This document shows positions 63,244-64,000 of a stretch of 64,000 nt of DNA, piece by piece (position 1 is the stretch's first letter; every line of letters starts with the position of its first letter). The position numbers and the translations under genes are program-made. A model generated the notes under the pieces. That model was not told the origin of the DNA and did no database searches. It worked only from the letters and a program-made list of their open reading frames with translations. The DNA is from Blautia glucerasea (GTDB lineage Bacteria > Bacillota > Clostridia > Lachnospirales > Lachnospiraceae): positions 19,215-83,214 of the forward strand of contig NZ_JAAITU010000014.1 in the NCBI RefSeq assembly GCF_013304385.1, written 5' to 3'.

Positions 63244-63549
63244 ATGGATAGAATCTTTATGGACGAGTATTACGAGCATCTGAGAGCTGACAATATCGAG
63301 GCATTTTCCAAGGAAAGGAACGACGAATATGTTGGCAGAGCTGAGGAATACAAAGCAGCAAAGTCGGCATTGCTTGAAGGATTGGGACTTGAGCATTTGT
63401 TTGACCATAGCCATGAACTGACTCCGAAAGAGAAAGAAATATGGATGCTGTTCGATAGGGTTGATGTAGCAGAGCTTCTTGCAAGGGATGCTTTTGCCAA
63501 GGGTGCTTATATGCTCGGCGCTGAGGATAGAGAGATTATGCTGAAATAA
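63244..63549 (+). CDS. Hypothetical protein at element right end
   Basis: 101 residues from ATG 63244 after GGAGGTCAACGAGT. MDRIFMDEYYEHLRADNIEAFSKERNDEYVGRAEEYKAAK..., helical and acidic; the C-terminus has an LFDRVDVAELLARDAFAKGAYM stretch. Small proteins of this type often accompany int in these elements. No function assigned. Confidence 0.65.
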   Translation: MDRIFMDEYYEHLRADNIEAFSKERNDEYVGRAEEYKAAKSALLEGLGLEHLFDHSHELTPKEKEIWMLFDRVDVAELLARDAFAKGAYMLGAEDREIMLK

Positions 63550-63553
63550 AAAA

Positions 63554-63584
63554 AGACCTGCTTCGGCGGGTCTAAATTACATAG
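63554..63584 (+). terminator. UUCG hairpin followed by AAATTACATAG
   Basis: AGACCTGC (63554-63561) pairs with GCGGGTCT (63566-63573) around a TTCG tetraloop, then AAATTACATAG. Confidence 0.7.
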
Positions 63585-63945
63585 AATCATTGAGTCTGAA
63601 AAACCTTTGAAATTCTTAATAATTCTGGTTGAAAAATTCATTTTGAAATGATATATAAAACAGACTGAAATCTGTGTCTAAGGACACCCGCACCCTCACA
63701 CGAGAATGAATAGGATTTCCTATCATTTCGCATCACGAGAAGTTACATAGTGACATTTACTTGCACTTGCAACGTCCACCAAAAATCGAAAGACTTGCTA
63801 ATTTCGAGCCAATCGGACGGTGTAAAATCCCTCTGAATTAGCTATCACAGCGTAGTATCAGATGGGATTTGAAATGCTGAAAAACCTTGTATTTCCAAGC
63901 ATTTTTAAGCATTAGATGCCACTTCCCGATGTCGTATCGGGTCTA
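63585..63945. other. Non-coding right end of the element
   Basis: No gene. Contains TTACATAG at 63743-63750, GCTAAT at 63797-63802 and inverted at 63837-63842, an imperfect palindrome around atgaatagga/tcctatcat (63705-63728), and CCCGAT/ATCGGG (63925-63930/63936-63941) just inside the core. Likely carries integrase and excisionase binding sites. Confidence 0.45.
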
Positions 63946-63953
63946 CTCCTAAG
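63946..63953 (+). other. attR: attR core
   Basis: CTCCTAAG, identical to the left core. Followed by the host tRNA remainder. Confidence 0.88.
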
Positions 63954-63987
63954 CGAGGGGTCGGAGGTTCAAATCCTCTTGGCGACG
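63946..63987 (+). pseudogene. tRNA-Arg(CCU), 3' half, split by element insertion
   Basis: Anticodon loop, GCGAG stem strand, variable region, T arm (GGAGGTTCAAATCCTC) and acceptor strand TGGCGAC plus discriminator G. It complements the 5' half at 22409-22448 and lacks its own promoter or 5' half. Confidence 0.9.
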
Positions 63988-64000
63988 GGCTTCAAAGCGT

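Larger units (their letters stand above)
22441..63953. mobile_element. Tn1549-like integrative conjugative element inserted in tRNA-Arg(CCU)
   Basis: About 41.5 kb, bounded by an 8-bp direct repeat CTCCTAAG. It contains replication/partition genes, a complete type IV secretion set (VirD4, Maff2, TrbL-like, PrgI, VirB4, NlpC/P60, DUF4315, DUF4366), topoisomerase III, TTRAP, a giant methylase/helicase, MobC plus relaxase, a repressor/ImmA pair, excisionase-like genes and a tyrosine integrase at the right end. Gene order matches the Tn1549/CTn family of clostridia and enterococci. G+C is visibly higher than in the flanking chromosome. It carries erm(B) in a nested module. Confidence 0.93.

Overview
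The window is the replication-origin end of a low-GC Gram-positive chromosome interrupted by a large conjugative element. Gene order (dnaA | oriC | rpmH-rnpA-yidD-yidC-khpB-mnmE-mnmG-rsmG, then parA-parB-DUF4446-serS-DUF3881), frequent TTG/GTG starts with strong AGGAGG sites, and the GldA/GldF/GldG/DUF4340 ABC set suggest a gut clostridium, most likely Lachnospiraceae (Blautia/Ruminococcus/Dorea-like). The genus is inference.

Chromosomal part (1-22440). dnaA (5' part only) reads left from an origin region with five perfect DnaA boxes. The rpmH-to-rsmG block reads right and covers ribosome, RNase P, membrane insertion, tRNA U34 modification and 16S methylation. Four overlapping or closely spaced ABC-transporter genes follow. 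A lone alpha/beta hydrolase reads left. A 1.7-kb non-coding stretch holds two 182-bp copies of a hairpin-rich repeat. Chromosomal parA/parB follow. Three perfect parS palindromes lie around them: one inside the DUF4340 gene, one inside the hydrolase gene, one between the two 182-bp repeats.

Element (22441-63953, about 41.5 kb). A Tn1549-like integrative conjugative element has split a tRNA-Arg(CCU) gene in the anticodon loop. The 5' half is at 22409-22448 and the 3' half at 63946-63987, and an 8-bp core ctcctaag is present at both ends. The element carries its own complete tRNA-Arg(CCU), with its own promoter, 86 bp inside the left end. Its genes run in modules: RepA/ParA/ParB maintenance; PcfM/DUF3846, PcfB and the VirD4 coupling protein; the secretion channel (Maff2, TrbL-like, PrgI, VirB4, NlpC/P60, DUF4315, DUF4366); a DUF4143 ATPase cargo gene; topoisomerase III; YodL/DUF4316; TTRAP; a 2776-residue methylase/helicase; MobC and a MobA-type relaxase; then regulation and recombination (ImmA/ImmR-like repressor pair with an operator array, ArpU-like protein, XRE protein, PemK/MazF, excisionase-like proteins and a tyrosine integrase).

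Between relaxase and regulators lies a foreign minus-strand module with erm(B) (MLS resistance methyltransferase), a small HTH gene, a second tyrosine integrase flanked by inverted copies of a 25-bp near-palindrome, and a chimeric topoisomerase/M48 peptidase remnant. Points most worth checking: the element-borne replacement tRNA; tnpV nested in another frame inside the giant gene; a structured non-coding region upstream of an unpaired PemK/MazF gene; a recurrent TTACATAG signal between element genes; and a possible invertible integrase segment.
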